Positions 11,721 to 21,954 of a DNA stretch of 64,000 nt are shown one piece after another; positions within the stretch are counted from its first letter, which is position 1; the number at the start of each line of letters is the position of its first letter. The notes beneath the pieces were generated by a model that saw only the letters and a program-made list of their open reading frames with translations, searched no databases and had not been told where the DNA came from. The stretch lies in assembly GCF_000208865.1 (NCBI RefSeq), contig NC_018395.1, forward strand, positions 1,085,920-1,149,919, in the 5' to 3' direction. This DNA comes from Neospora caninum Liverpool. Taxonomy: Eukaryota > Apicomplexa > Conoidasida > Eucoccidiorida > Sarcocystidae. The translations under genes and the position numbers were made by a program.

Positions 11721-14010
11721 TTGTATCCACGATTGCGCAGATCGACTTGTGAGTATATGTGGGTAGATATTAGCTAACGAAGTCTCGCTCTTGCCAGTGC
11801 GGCGCGCGGTTCGAGAGGTTATCGGGAAAGCAGACTGTCTCCGGAGGTGACGGCGACTGACAGAAAGGCGTAGAGCAGTTTCAGCTGCGCGCGCGCCGTC
11901 TTCGAGAAGGCGCCGAGGCGGGCCAAGACCTGAGCAGACAGCCGAGACAGAAACGACCGGAGCGCAGAGAGAGAGAGACGCCTCAGGAAACACGCCCAGA
12001 GTGTCGCGCGGCGCGGTCCCGGAAACGCCTGCAGACTCTTGCGTGTGCGAGGTCAGCAGCAGAGAAGCTCCAGGCAGAAAAGCGAGGACGGAGGCGCACA
12101 CTCCCCGGCGAAGGCGACACGCCGAGGATCTTTGCGTTCACGCGAGGGTGTTTGGCGCGCGAAGACGGAGGCGCACGAGGAAGCAAAAGAGACCGCCGGT
12201 GGCGAGCAGGCGACAGGGAAAGGCAGGAGAGACTCGAAGCGAAGCGAGAACCACGCGTCAGAAGAAGTGATCTGGACCCTGTCCAAGTGAACGGAGCGAG
12301 CGGGCCTCACCTGGTACTCAAGTATGACTTTGAAGATGAGTTGCAGCTGGTTCTGACTCGACGGGAAGTGGAAATCGGCCCAGCGCATGAGCTGGTCGAG
12401 CTTTTGCTGAAAGAAAACCACCGGGAAGCCGCGAGTCGCCAGCGTCGCCAGCCAGGCACAGACGAGGGCAGCACTGCGCTTTCTCGAGAACCACGTGACT
12501 GCAGTCCCGCTCTACAGAAAGAAGTCCACGCATGCACGTGCACATCGGGGAGGGAGAAGTTTTCGCGAGGTTCGCACTTCAAGGCCGGGGGGTGCCCCCG
12601 CGTGGAGACGTTTCGAGTCTGGGGTGCATGCGAGTCTTCACCTTTTGTTTCGTGGCAGCCGTTTCCTTCTTCCGCATCCGCCAGAGGTCGTGCGCAATAG
12701 CGAAGCCAAAGCCGAGAGCGCCGCCGACAACGAAGCACAAAACCATCATGATCGGCCCCCATGCCATGACGCACACCATCGTGCCTGCGATCGCAAACAG
12801 AAAGACGCGGCTTCGAAGCGCGCTCTGCGTACACGCGCGGATCAACACCTTTTTGCATGCATAGGCAGACGTACGTATATAAGGGGACCTTTCTGCCTGT
12901 TTGTATCTCTCCTCGCTGTTTCACGAGGGATGTGCATGCGTTTCTCGCCAGGCATGTGTCTTCACCGCAAGCAGGCGTCGCGCTCTGCGAGCCCGCTCGT
13001 GCGTGTGTGTGTGTGGACCCCCACTCCCGTGTTCGCCTCTCCACGTGCGTCTCGATCGGCACGTGAGTGTATCCTCCGTCTTTCGCGTGTCTTTTTTCGC
13101 CTCTTCGCTCGCCCACCTGCGGCGGTGTTCATCGTCCACTCTGTCGTCGAGGTACGAAAGGGAAGCTGCTTCGCCTGCTGCTCCATGTACACTCTTTCGA
13201 ACTCCTCGCTCTCTCCCAACTCCTCGACCTGTTCTTCATCCACGCGCTCGTTCCAGTAGTTCAAGTAGCTGAGAGAGACACAGACACCGAGAGGCGGTCG
13301 CCGGCGCTTACAGGAAACGCCCGAGTTTCGAGAACGCGACGCATCGTTCGAGGCGGACACACACGCACAGGCAGAAAGCAAAAGGTCCGAGATGGGCCGG
13401 GACGGGAACAGACCGGCGGCACTTTTTGCTGGAGAGGGAGCATCCGTCTTCTCTCTTTTCTCGCAAACGGTTTCGCCGTCTCCCTCTCTCTTCTCCGGCG
13501 CTCGCTCTCTCGTGTCACAAAATCTCTCTTCCCCTGCAGCTCGTCTGCCCCGTCGGTCCCCCCCCCCCCCCCCCCCCAGGTCCGGGGCAGAGCGCGCCTT
13601 CGTCCTCAAAAACTTTCTGTGTTCTCTCACCCTTTCGGGACGACGTCGACTTCGTCGACGACGCCCCTGAGGAGCGCAGCGGCTGCGGACGCGTCCTCGA
13701 CTGAGGAGCGTCCGCCTTTTTTCATGGTGTGTCGCGGCACTCCCGTCATGCCTCGTTGCGTGAGTGCCGGGCGCGGAAGCACGTCCGTCTTCGTTCTGGT
13801 CGGCGAGCCGTCGGTGGGCGAGGGAGGGCTGTCGGATATGAATCTCAGCTCGGGGTCGAGTGTATTCGCTTTGCGACCGTTGTCTTCGCCGCTTCCCGCT
13901 CGCATGGGCAAGCGCACCTGCGAGGGGGTCGGGTTCTTCGGATTCGCTTCTTGCGGCGCAAAGTGAGCGCTTCGGGCGGAATCCGCCGGAGCAGCCGCCA
14001 GGGAAGACAT
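3044..14010 (-). CDS. membrane-anchored START (StAR-related lipid transfer) domain protein, 17 exons
   Basis: Predicted lipid-transfer protein of 853 aa. Phase-consistent exons (transcript order): 14010-13631, 13268-13117, 12784-12642, 12406-12311, 11929-11862, 11467-11330, 10845-10734, 10150-10057, 9870-9503, 9027-8748, 7223-7148, 6673-6458, 6017-5906, 5232-5180, 4499-4435, 3713-3631, 3169-3044. All junctions are GT-AG and the sum is 2562 nt with no internal stop. The start is ATG 14010. Residues 1-125 are low complexity. Exon 3 encodes a hydrophobic stretch (VCVMAWGPIMMVLCFVVGG and onward) fit for one or two membrane helices. Exons 4-8 are helical and conserved-looking, and exons 9-10 are disordered. 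Exons 11-17 form the START domain: WELVVDQKAIKVYKF, RDISMRLQWDSTFEDY, APFPVSNRDFLQ, VKMLMRSASHPSIPE, GVVRAET, DVKGLIPKWVVN, VGWVDNLKKACAKYM. It could be split into two genes between exons 10 and 11, but the phases join (G|CT) without a stop. Confidence 0.8.
3392..3487. repeat. two (TA)n microsatellites
   Basis: (TA)14 at 3392-3419 and a second TA run at about 3465-3487 lie inside the last intron (3170-3630) of the START gene. Confidence 0.95.
5807..5838. repeat. (TA)n microsatellite
   Basis: About 16 TA units within the START gene intron 5233-5905. Confidence 0.95.
6149..6214. repeat. compound (TA)n-(GATA)n microsatellite
   Basis: About 12 TA units run directly into about 11 GATA units, inside the START gene intron 6018-6457. 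Such compound arrays are length-variable in related genomes. Confidence 0.95.
6823..6836. repeat. poly-G tract
   Basis: Run of about 14 G on the + strand, in the START gene intron 6674-7147. Read as poly-C in the transcript direction. Confidence 0.85.
9202..9476. repeat. (TA)n and degenerate GATA-rich tract
   Basis: TA runs at about 9207-9252, then an interrupted GATA/GATAGATG array to about 9476. It fills most of the START gene intron 9028-9502. Confidence 0.9.
10527..10585. repeat. degenerate TATA/CATA repeat
   Basis: Alternating ATATAC/GAATA units in the START gene intron 10151-10733. Confidence 0.75.
10921..11013. repeat. (TA)n/(TATACA)n microsatellite
   Basis: Nearly 90 bases of TA with interspersed CATA, in the START gene intron 10846-11329. 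Confidence 0.9.
11688..11715. repeat. (TA)n microsatellite
   Basis: About 14 TA units in the START gene intron 11468-11861. Confidence 0.9.
13561..13577. repeat. poly-C tract
   Basis: Run of about 17 C in the first START gene intron (13269-13630). Its exact length is likely to be unreliable in the assembly. Confidence 0.85.
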
Positions 14011-17000
14011 GGCGACGACGCGAGGAAACACCTGGGCCAGGGGCGGAGACAGCTAGCTCGGAGGCCGGGAAGGGGAGGCAAATGAGAGGGGCGAAAACGG
14101 TACGGACGATTGGATTCTTTTGCGGCGGATGCAGCAGGTTCGGACCAGCAGGAAAACGCCAGTGGAGGAGAACACAGACGGAAAACTGGTCTGCCGGGGA
14201 AAGAGTACGGTAGCACTCGAGGCCACGCAGAGGCGTCGACGTTGTGCGTGATGGTCCGACGGCAAAAGAAGAGAAGCAGTCCGTGGACAGGCGGAAAGCC
14301 CGTCGCCGCCGAGTGTGGAACTCCGAGAGAAAGCCGAGAGCCGTCGGTTCCTGGGGAGAAACGGACGGGAAACACGCGATCCCGAGGCGCTCGCCCGCTG
14401 CAAGGAGAACCAAGGAACACGGCAAACGGTCAAAAACCGTGCAAGAGAGACGCGTGCAAAGCGCGAGGAGTATTTCGGGACTGGACAAGACAGAACTCTG
14501 GAGGGGGAGCTCGGTCTGGGGAGGACGAACGCGGTGAGAAATGCGTGCTGTCCCGGTGTCTTTTAACTTTCCGAGGAAAAACGACGGTTTCCAGCGCGTC
14601 ACCGCAGTATGGGCCGGCCCGGCAGAAAGGGTAAAAGGAAAACGGGAGTTCGTCGGTCTTCGGCTCGTCCAGTTCCGTGGCGAAAAGCTGTCCAGGCGAC
14701 CGCGCGATCCCCGGCCTCAAGAACGGTTGCACGGGAATCCACGCCGCAACTTGAGAAGGAAGGAGCGCTAGACAATCGCGTGAGGTGTTCCGCGATGCAG
14801 CAGAAGACCTAAAGCACGAAGCAGTCAACTTCGAATAGACGAAACCTTTGAATCGGCCAAGAGAAATTCTTCGGAGACAGTCCCGAGAAAGTTAGGTGTA
14901 CGGCCGCCGCTCACGAGGTGACGCACAAAAAAACGGTGTGCGAAACATCAAACAGAAGCCGTCAGTCATCGTGAACAGAGGGAGACCAACTCAGTTTCTC
15001 GGGGTTCTCGACTCGAGGGGGAAGGGGAAAGGGAGAAACGCGGAAGTTCGCTGGGTGGAGACACCAAAAAGTGACACGTGGAGAGCGGGCGCGCGTCTTG
15101 GCCGCACAAAGCACGGGGAACCGCTCTCTCTCTCTCCCTTTGAGAGGCTATGTTCGGAAAGGGAGAGGCGCACGAGTTTGGGTGTTGCTGCGTCGTGCAA
15201 AGTTTACGAAGCCTCCGCGGCGGAAAACCGGAAAGAACGCACTCCCGGAGTCCAGCCCTCTCGAACTTCCAGTCCCTTTTTTCCTCCCTCTGTTCGTTTT
15301 TTCCTCTCCTGATCCGTTGCCGTGCGCGAAACCGGCCGACACAGTACGCGAGGATGACAGAGCGGCTAACAAGAATACGCGAAAAGTGTCCCAGACACCG
15401 AAGATGCGCCTGCCGTTATTGCTCCTCGGGTTTCGTAGGCAATCCCTGCTGACGAGAGAGAGCGGTCTGTGTCATACCGATTCTCTGGCAGTTTTTTCGA
15501 GTTTGTGTCTACGGATCGTCGACAAGCGGCCGTTCTACGGAGACAGCAAACACACGAATATCCAGTGATCTTCACGCCCTGTCAGGAACAGACACACGCG
15601 CCGCATAGGCCTCGCCAAGGGTTGCTCGGGAAACATCTTTTCTTTCAGGTCGGAAGACGCGTTCGCCGCGGTCTGGTTCGCCGCTTGCCAAAACGGCACG
15701 TATCTCCCGGAGATTTGCACAGAGACAGTATCTGCTTACAATGTGACAACAACGCTCCGTGGTCTAGCTAAGACATGTATGTTCTTGTGCCGGCTTTGTA
15801 CGCAGGACAGGGTAAGAAGTGGTGAAGCGACCGTGTAAAGAAAGTTTGTAGCTAGGGACTGTGTGTCCGCAACCGCCCCGCTGCTTTCTTTGTGCCGAAC
15901 CGAAACCGGGCGTTCAGTGCTGGTCTTCCTTGCTGCCCTTTATATGTTGTATTATAATAGTTTTACATATCTTCTACTTACATTTAAATGGTTCTAGTAA
16001 CCCTGCAGGTATATAGACACCGCTGAGCCAGTGGCTATACACTCGACGAAAGGGGACGTTTTTCTCTTCCGTACACCCAGAGCGTGAGTGTGGGCGAACA
16101 AGTCCAGGTTAGCAGTCGGGCAGCTGGAACTGCAGGACCAGTCTGCTCCTCTCACCAGATAGAAGTGTTACTCTCGTGTGGCTTTTTGCCATCCCGCGGT
16201 CACGAAGAGCCGCGCTTATCGTGATTCATGGCTCCTGGGGTCTCATTGATTGTCACTTCCAGTATACGATGGTACTGATCCTGCTAGCATCTGAGAAGGC
16301 GTTTTCGCTCGCCTCCACCTACCGGGACTGTGACACACGAGCACACCTCCCTAACCCGCTTCACTGAAAATGCGTTTGGCAAGTTGCCTTTCCTCTTGAG
16401 GATTCCAGCAAGAAGGACGGGCGAGTCGCGTCACAAAGAAAAAGGCGATTTCGGCAGTCCTCGACCCTCAGGGCACACAGTGTCATGTCCGTGGCTACGC
16501 GACGGCTTCCTGTGAAGAGTCCAGCAGATTCACCATGCGGCCGTCGTCGGGAAGCGTTTGTTCCAGAACCGCTCGCGCGCAAGTCGAAGAAAGCCCTCTC
16601 ACAGCGGAACAGTTGCCTTGCGCGAAAATCTGCTGCAGTCTTTCGGTCCAGAACCGTTCACACTGACCTGTGCGTCGCTCACTTGACAACCCGTCTGCGA
16701 AATCGACGGGAGTGGCGCATAAACCACACCGGAAACAGTTTCTCACTTTTCTCCTTGCGCTCTGTATAGCTCGTGCCCGCCGCACATACAGTTCGAACTG
16801 TGTGTATGCGGGGCAGCGACACCGGCGGGCCCAGCCTGTCAAATACAACTACCGAGCATCATTCGAACCGCGGTGTGCGGAGCAAGAACCACGAGGAATA
16901 TCAGCCACGAAAAAAAATCTGAACGTGAGATTTGCCTTGAAAACAACCGCGTTTCGATGCCCGTTTGGGAAGTGTCTGTACGACGCCTGCAGTCGCGCCG

Positions 17001-17279
17001 CCCCCGTCGGCAGCAGGCCGTCTCACACCGAGGATGACCTTCAACTCTGGGTCCAGGACAAACAGGAGGGACCACAAAATAAGATGCAGCTGCACGTTTC
17101 TTTAGCGCTGACACAAACAAGCCAGCAGCACGACGGTCGCTCCCCATCGAGCCTTGTAGGCGTCGGGAGCGCTCCCCCCGCACGCCGCCATCGGCTGCGC
17201 GGCGCGTTCTTTCTCGCGCGTTTCTCTTGAACCACGCAACAGGCAAGGCATCAAGCTGCCTAGCTTTTCGTGGGCACCT
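14011..17279. other. intergenic: 5' flank of START gene and 3' flank of TFIIE-alpha
   Basis: About 3.3 kb between two minus-strand genes in tandem. It should hold the START gene promoter and 5' UTR, and the TFIIE-alpha 3' UTR. Several open frames occur but none has conserved-looking protein, paired splice sites or coding-like composition. An AT-rich dip lies at about 15940-16000. Confidence 0.5.
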
Positions 17280-20200
17280 CTAGATGTCATCGAGATAGAC
17301 CGCTTGGAGCTCCATGAACCGCTGCAAGCAAACCGCACACACTGCACTCCTACTCTAAGCCGCGCAGAAACGAACGAGAAGGAGGGTAGCTGACGCCGCG
17401 CATCCGTCTCTCTCCATACATCGACTTGCTGCGTCTCTCTTGCAGCCACGCACGGTCGGTCGCTCTTCTGGGGAGGACTCCGTTCCTCGCTCTTCACGAA
17501 GAGCCCCCCACGCTCTGGAAGACACGGTCCTGGCGGCTGCCTGTCTTCACAGCCATGCCGCCACCACGACGCATCTCACCTCATGCTCTTCAGCTGTCAT
17601 TTCCAGTTGGTACTCCGCGGCTTCCTCGAGCGTCATCTCCCGTCCAAGTTTCCCAACAAAGAACAGCGGAGCCGCGCTGCCCCCGACGCCTGCGGCATTC
17701 TCCTCCGCGGCACACGCAGCTGCAGGCGCAGCAGCGAAACCCGAAGGCCCGATCGGGTCCGCATGCGCGGCCCCGCCGTCGCCTGCGTTCGGTCCATGCG
17801 CGTCTTCTGGCGCCTCTCTTTGACTCGGCGCTGCCGCACTCGCCCGCGCGGGTTTCGCCGCGTAGCCGTCTGCGTGCGCGCCGACTGCGGCACCCACGGC
17901 CTCTGCGTTTCCCATCCGACCTCCTGTCAACCTCGACGGCGCGAGCCCCGACGAGGCGGCTGCACTCGGTCGCGTCGCCGCAGGGACGACGCTCTGCCCA
18001 GCCTGCGCGCTGGCGCCTGCATGCAGCTGGGGCGCGTTCGTTTTGGGCGCCGCCGGGCGGGCCTTCGAGCCGAACGCCGCCGAAGTCGCGCTCTTGCTTC
18101 CAGTCCCAGACGAGCCTCCTTTCATGGAAAAGCGGATCTGGTTGCGGCCGCCAACCCTCTGCGTCGCCGCTCCCGGACGCACACTCGCCGCCGCATCCGT
18201 CGGACCGCCTGGACGCGGACGCGCCTGCGCGGAGGACCGCGCGGCCAGCGCCGCAGGCTCTCCCGCGGCGACTCCCGTCACTCCAGCAGCCGACGCGGAG
18301 CGCGCCAGAGGAGGGTTCCCGCGTCCAGGCGCTGCAGCTGCGTCTCCGGCCTGGTGCTCAGGCGTCACCCAGGCTGGCGCCTGTCGCCTCGCCGTCTCGG
18401 CGGTCCCGGCCAGAGCCTGACGCATCTGCAGCTGCACGGAGCCTGCTCCTGAGACAAGACAAGCGAAGAGCGCACACGACGTGCACAACGTAAGAGCGGA
18501 ACAAAAGGCCCGCGGTCCACGAACAAAAGACCCGTGGTCCACGAACAAAAGACCCGCGGTCCACGAACAAAAGACCCGCTGTCCACGAACAAAAGGCCCG
18601 CGGTCCACGAACAAAAGGTCCGCGGTCCACGAACAAAAGACCCGCGGTCCACGAGGGAAACCACGAGAGGCGGACGCAAAAAAAGTGGAAAGACAAACGC
18701 GGCAGCAAAGACGGGAAACCAGTCAGGCCGCTCCTCGAAGCGACCTTCGCCATCCGAGACGGCGGCGCGGAGGAACGAACACCCGCAAACCGGCAACAGA
18801 GGAAACGGGTCTCGCCAGAATCACGGGCTGAGGTGTGCACGTTGGACTCCGCCTCGAAGTCCCGCGCTCAAAAAACAGCGAGAACGAAAAGGCCGACGAT
18901 CGGGTGAACAGAGCAGTTCGACCTGCGCCCCGGCTCTGTGGCGGCAGCCTCACCCGGCAGACTCGTGTCGCTCAGCGTATCGTCGCCAGCGCCCACCCCC
19001 GAGCCCGAAGAGACGCCGCGGTCGCCGAGCGCGCTGCCCGACGTGCTCCCCGTGCCGCCGAGGGAAGTCTTGCCGCCGTCTTCTGCGGGTCTGTTTCGAT
19101 ACGCGCTCCGCTCCGCTCGGCTGTAGGGAGGGAACGAGGGGATCTGGAGGCGCCAGGACACACGCAACGCGCTGCACAACCAGGATCGGCTTTTTTCCCA
19201 CTGCGCCGCTCCAAAAGGTCATCGAGACACACAAGCGCGAGATGCACGCATCTCGTGGCGCGTACTGTCGCCCTACACTGCGTCACGGAATCGCGCCGCT
19301 GTCCGAACTGTGTGCCTTCCTGCATGCAAAAGCCGTCGCGACACCCCTGAAGCAACGGCGGGGTCCGACCCCGTCTCCGTCTTCCTGGCGATCTCCCGCC
19401 CCCCTGATCGAAATGAAGAGACGTGCCTCCATGCTCCAACCTCTCCGGACGAGAGTGCGGATCGTCTGTAGTTGCTTTTCACAGCGCTGTTGCAGCGACA
19501 AGGCCTGCTGCAGAGCCGCCTTGCTGTCCTGCATGCACGCACGCGCACGACACGGGATCGGCGACGCACACGTGGCATCGAGCGGGAGGCGCAGATTCGT
19601 GAGGCCGCGCGCGCCGTCTGCAGTTCCTCTCCATCTGTGTCGGTCTCCCTGCGACGCTTCAGAGCGACGCTTGCGGCGCCTCACACGGAACGCCGGAGAG
19701 GCGCGGCAGGCACGCGCGAGCTGCGCGTTCGCCCCCGTGCAGAACGCGCAGCGGCGATTCACGTTATGGAGAGACGGTGGAACGAACTCCCCTCGGAAAA
19801 CGAGAAAAAACCACGCCCCACGCGCAGGCTCCGATCAAACGACTGCGGCAAAAGGCTGCGGGGCAAGGGCTGCCCAATGGACGCCTTCGAACTAGCACCC
19901 GGTTCGCTGTCGACGCGCGAAAAACACGTCCCTAACGCCCGCACGACTCGGCCTTCGGACCACGGTTCCCCTTTCAGCAGACCACTGATTCCCAAGTCTC
20001 AGACCCCGCGCGTGCACACGGTCATGAAAAGCACAATGGAACTTGGAGCCGGTAAAGGGATTCAAGATCTAAAGCAGCGTCCAACTCGTCCATACTCCCC
20101 CCCGAAAAGGATCGTTCGTAGAAACAACGGAGTCCCACTTTTTCACGAACTTCAAAAAACAGAGGAAAGCACGTCTCAGCTGCAGCATATCTTCGCCTTT

Positions 20201-20324
20201 GCGTTGCCAAGCCGGATAGACACTTCACATCTTAACCCTCTACTACTTACAGCTGTCCACCGTTCCAAGACCGGTCCCGCTCTATGGATACAGCCTTTCA
20301 CATCACACATCAACAGGTGCACAA

Positions 20325-20361
<37 letters not shown>

Positions 20362-21158
20362 TGTATATACATATATGGCTCGATCGCTACAGATGGAGAG
20401 AGGCACGTGTAAGACGTCCTCGTTTTCCGTCGGGGGTTCATCATCCGTCCCTGCATGCCTTTTGCGCATGCCTTGAGGCAAAGCGGCAAGGCCTCGTAGA
20501 TTCTCAAAAGCCTTTCTCATGCGGTACCCGCCGGTGCGGCCCGAGCGAGAGCGGCGCGGCCGCCGAGGTGTCCGTCTACGCGGCAGACGAACATGTCAGC
20601 GTCGCGCGCTCCTCACCTCGTGCTCGAGTTTTTCGTTGCAGAATTTGCAGAGAAAGTGTGCATCGCGCGGGTCGACATCGAGGAGTTGCGCCTCCAGTGC
20701 GTCGTACTCGGCTGAGCACTTTGGACAGAAGAAAACGTCGCGGCCTTCCGCGGCGCGCCGGTGCTCCTCGACCTGCTGCTCTGCGCGTTGAAGACGAAAG
20801 TGGAAGACGAGGAGACAGTACGGCGAGATCTTGAAGTAGAAAGCAGACTGAGACGCTGCCGACGGTCCCGCGCTCAAAGGCGAAGACGAAGCCGCAGGCG
20901 GATTGGGCGACGGTCCCCCGCCCCCCGCGCTGCTCGAACTCACTGTGCTGCCGCTAGATCCCACAACGCTACACCGGAGGAAACACACGCAGAACACATC
21001 TCTCCATGCATCCATGCCCAGACGTGCAAGCATATATATACGTACGTACATATATACAAGTGCACGTCTATTAACCGCAAACCTTTACATGTACATGTTT
21101 GAAATAGGCAAATCTGCATTCAACACACAGATACATATACACATATACATACATATAC

Positions 21159-21191
<33 letters not shown>

Positions 21192-21954
21192 GGAGTGTGA
21201 TTATCTCCGAGACCCAGCGTGTATCGACTTTCTAGATCTGCATTCAAAGACGCGTGCACACGCATGTGTAGATTGAACGCATGGATGCAGTCTCCAAATC
21301 CAGGCTACCCTTGGAGAGGCGCGAGGCCGCGCCGCTCGCCCTGCGGAGCGAAAGCGATAGGGCTTGACTGCGAGTCGGCAGGCGAGATATGCGCCGCGTC
21401 CAACTCGTAGGATACACTCCCCAGAAAAAGCAGCTACGAACCGTTTGCGCGTTTGCCCGAGAGGACAGGACCGAATATCTGCGGGAAACTCGGTCTCACC
21501 TGTCGCTTCCCTTCGCTCCTGAGTTTGCCTGAGCGGCTGGAGTCGCACTTGCGCCTTTCTCGTCATTTCGGCCAGCGGCGCTTCCCATGCCACCGAGCTG
21601 TTCCTTCGTGACGAGTTGCATGCGCTCGAGCGCAGCGCATGCCTCGCGCACGCGTCGATCTGGCCATCCGAGTCTCTCGATCAAGTCCCGCTCTGTGTAG
21701 GCCTTCTCGTGGTGGGCGAGGAAGTCGACAATGACAATTTGGTCGTCGTCGCAAAAGAGCCGCGAAGCCGCCGCCAAGAAGGCGCGAAACAAACTCCGGT
21801 CGAACGGCTTGGCGACTACCGAGGCAGAGAGAGACGCCGCGCGCGCGGCACGCGTCTGCGCATCCGAGCTCTTCTCGACGCCGGACGACGCAGCCCCGGC
21901 GGCTGTGGAAGACGAGAGAGTGCGGGGAGAAGACTCCAATGCTGTGCCGATCAT
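17280..21954 (-). CDS. GTF2E1: general transcription factor TFIIE alpha subunit
   Basis: RNA polymerase II initiation factor that recruits and regulates TFIIH. Exons (transcript order): 21954-21500, 20968-20617, 19528-19441, about 19120-18954 (5' edge uncertain), 18448-17580, 17321-17280. Exon 1 starts at ATG 21954 and holds the winged-helix domain: FLAAASRLFCDDDQIVIVDF, then YTERDLIERLGWPDRRVREA. Exon 2 holds the zinc ribbon, FFCPKCSAEYDALEAQLLD followed by FLCKFCNEKLEHE (two CxxC pairs). Exon 3 continues as the helix LQQRCEKQLQTIRTLVRR, matching the family region after the ribbon. Exons 4-5 are Ala/Gly/Ser-rich and disordered. Exon 6 is a 13-residue acidic tail ending in LDDI. All junctions keep phase except 3 to 4: exon 3 ends in phase 1, while the best exon 4 acceptor (after CAG at 19122-19121) needs phase 2. 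A missed short exon, or an upstream acceptor near 19208, would fix this. Confidence 0.85.
18497..18655. repeat. 22-bp minisatellite, about 7 tandem copies
   Basis: Head-to-tail copies of a 22-base unit containing GGTCCACGAACAAAAG, differing by single bases (cgcgg, cgtgg, cgctg variants). The array sits wholly in the TFIIE-alpha intron 18449-18953. The period is visible by eye. Confidence 0.95.
20327..20358. repeat. (TA)n microsatellite
   Basis: About 15 TA units in the TFIIE-alpha intron 19529-20616. Confidence 0.95.
21031..21192. repeat. degenerate (TACATA)n tract
   Basis: Repeated ATATAC/ATACAT units, densest at 21122-21192, in the TFIIE-alpha intron 20969-21499. Confidence 0.8.

Noticed and set aside
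12962..14602. 546-codon minus-strand open frame
   Set aside because: It overlaps START exons 1 and 2. Only the short part with YLNYWNERVDEEQVEEL is coding; the rest is GC-rich intron and 5' flank read-through.
17426..18493. 355-codon plus-strand open frame
   Set aside because: Antisense shadow of the GC-rich, Ala/Gly-coding TFIIE-alpha exon 5. Its Arg/Pro-rich composition is typical of such shadows.
18534..19895. 453-codon plus-strand open frame
   Set aside because: Runs through the 22-bp minisatellite and the antisense of TFIIE-alpha exons 3-4. No protein features.
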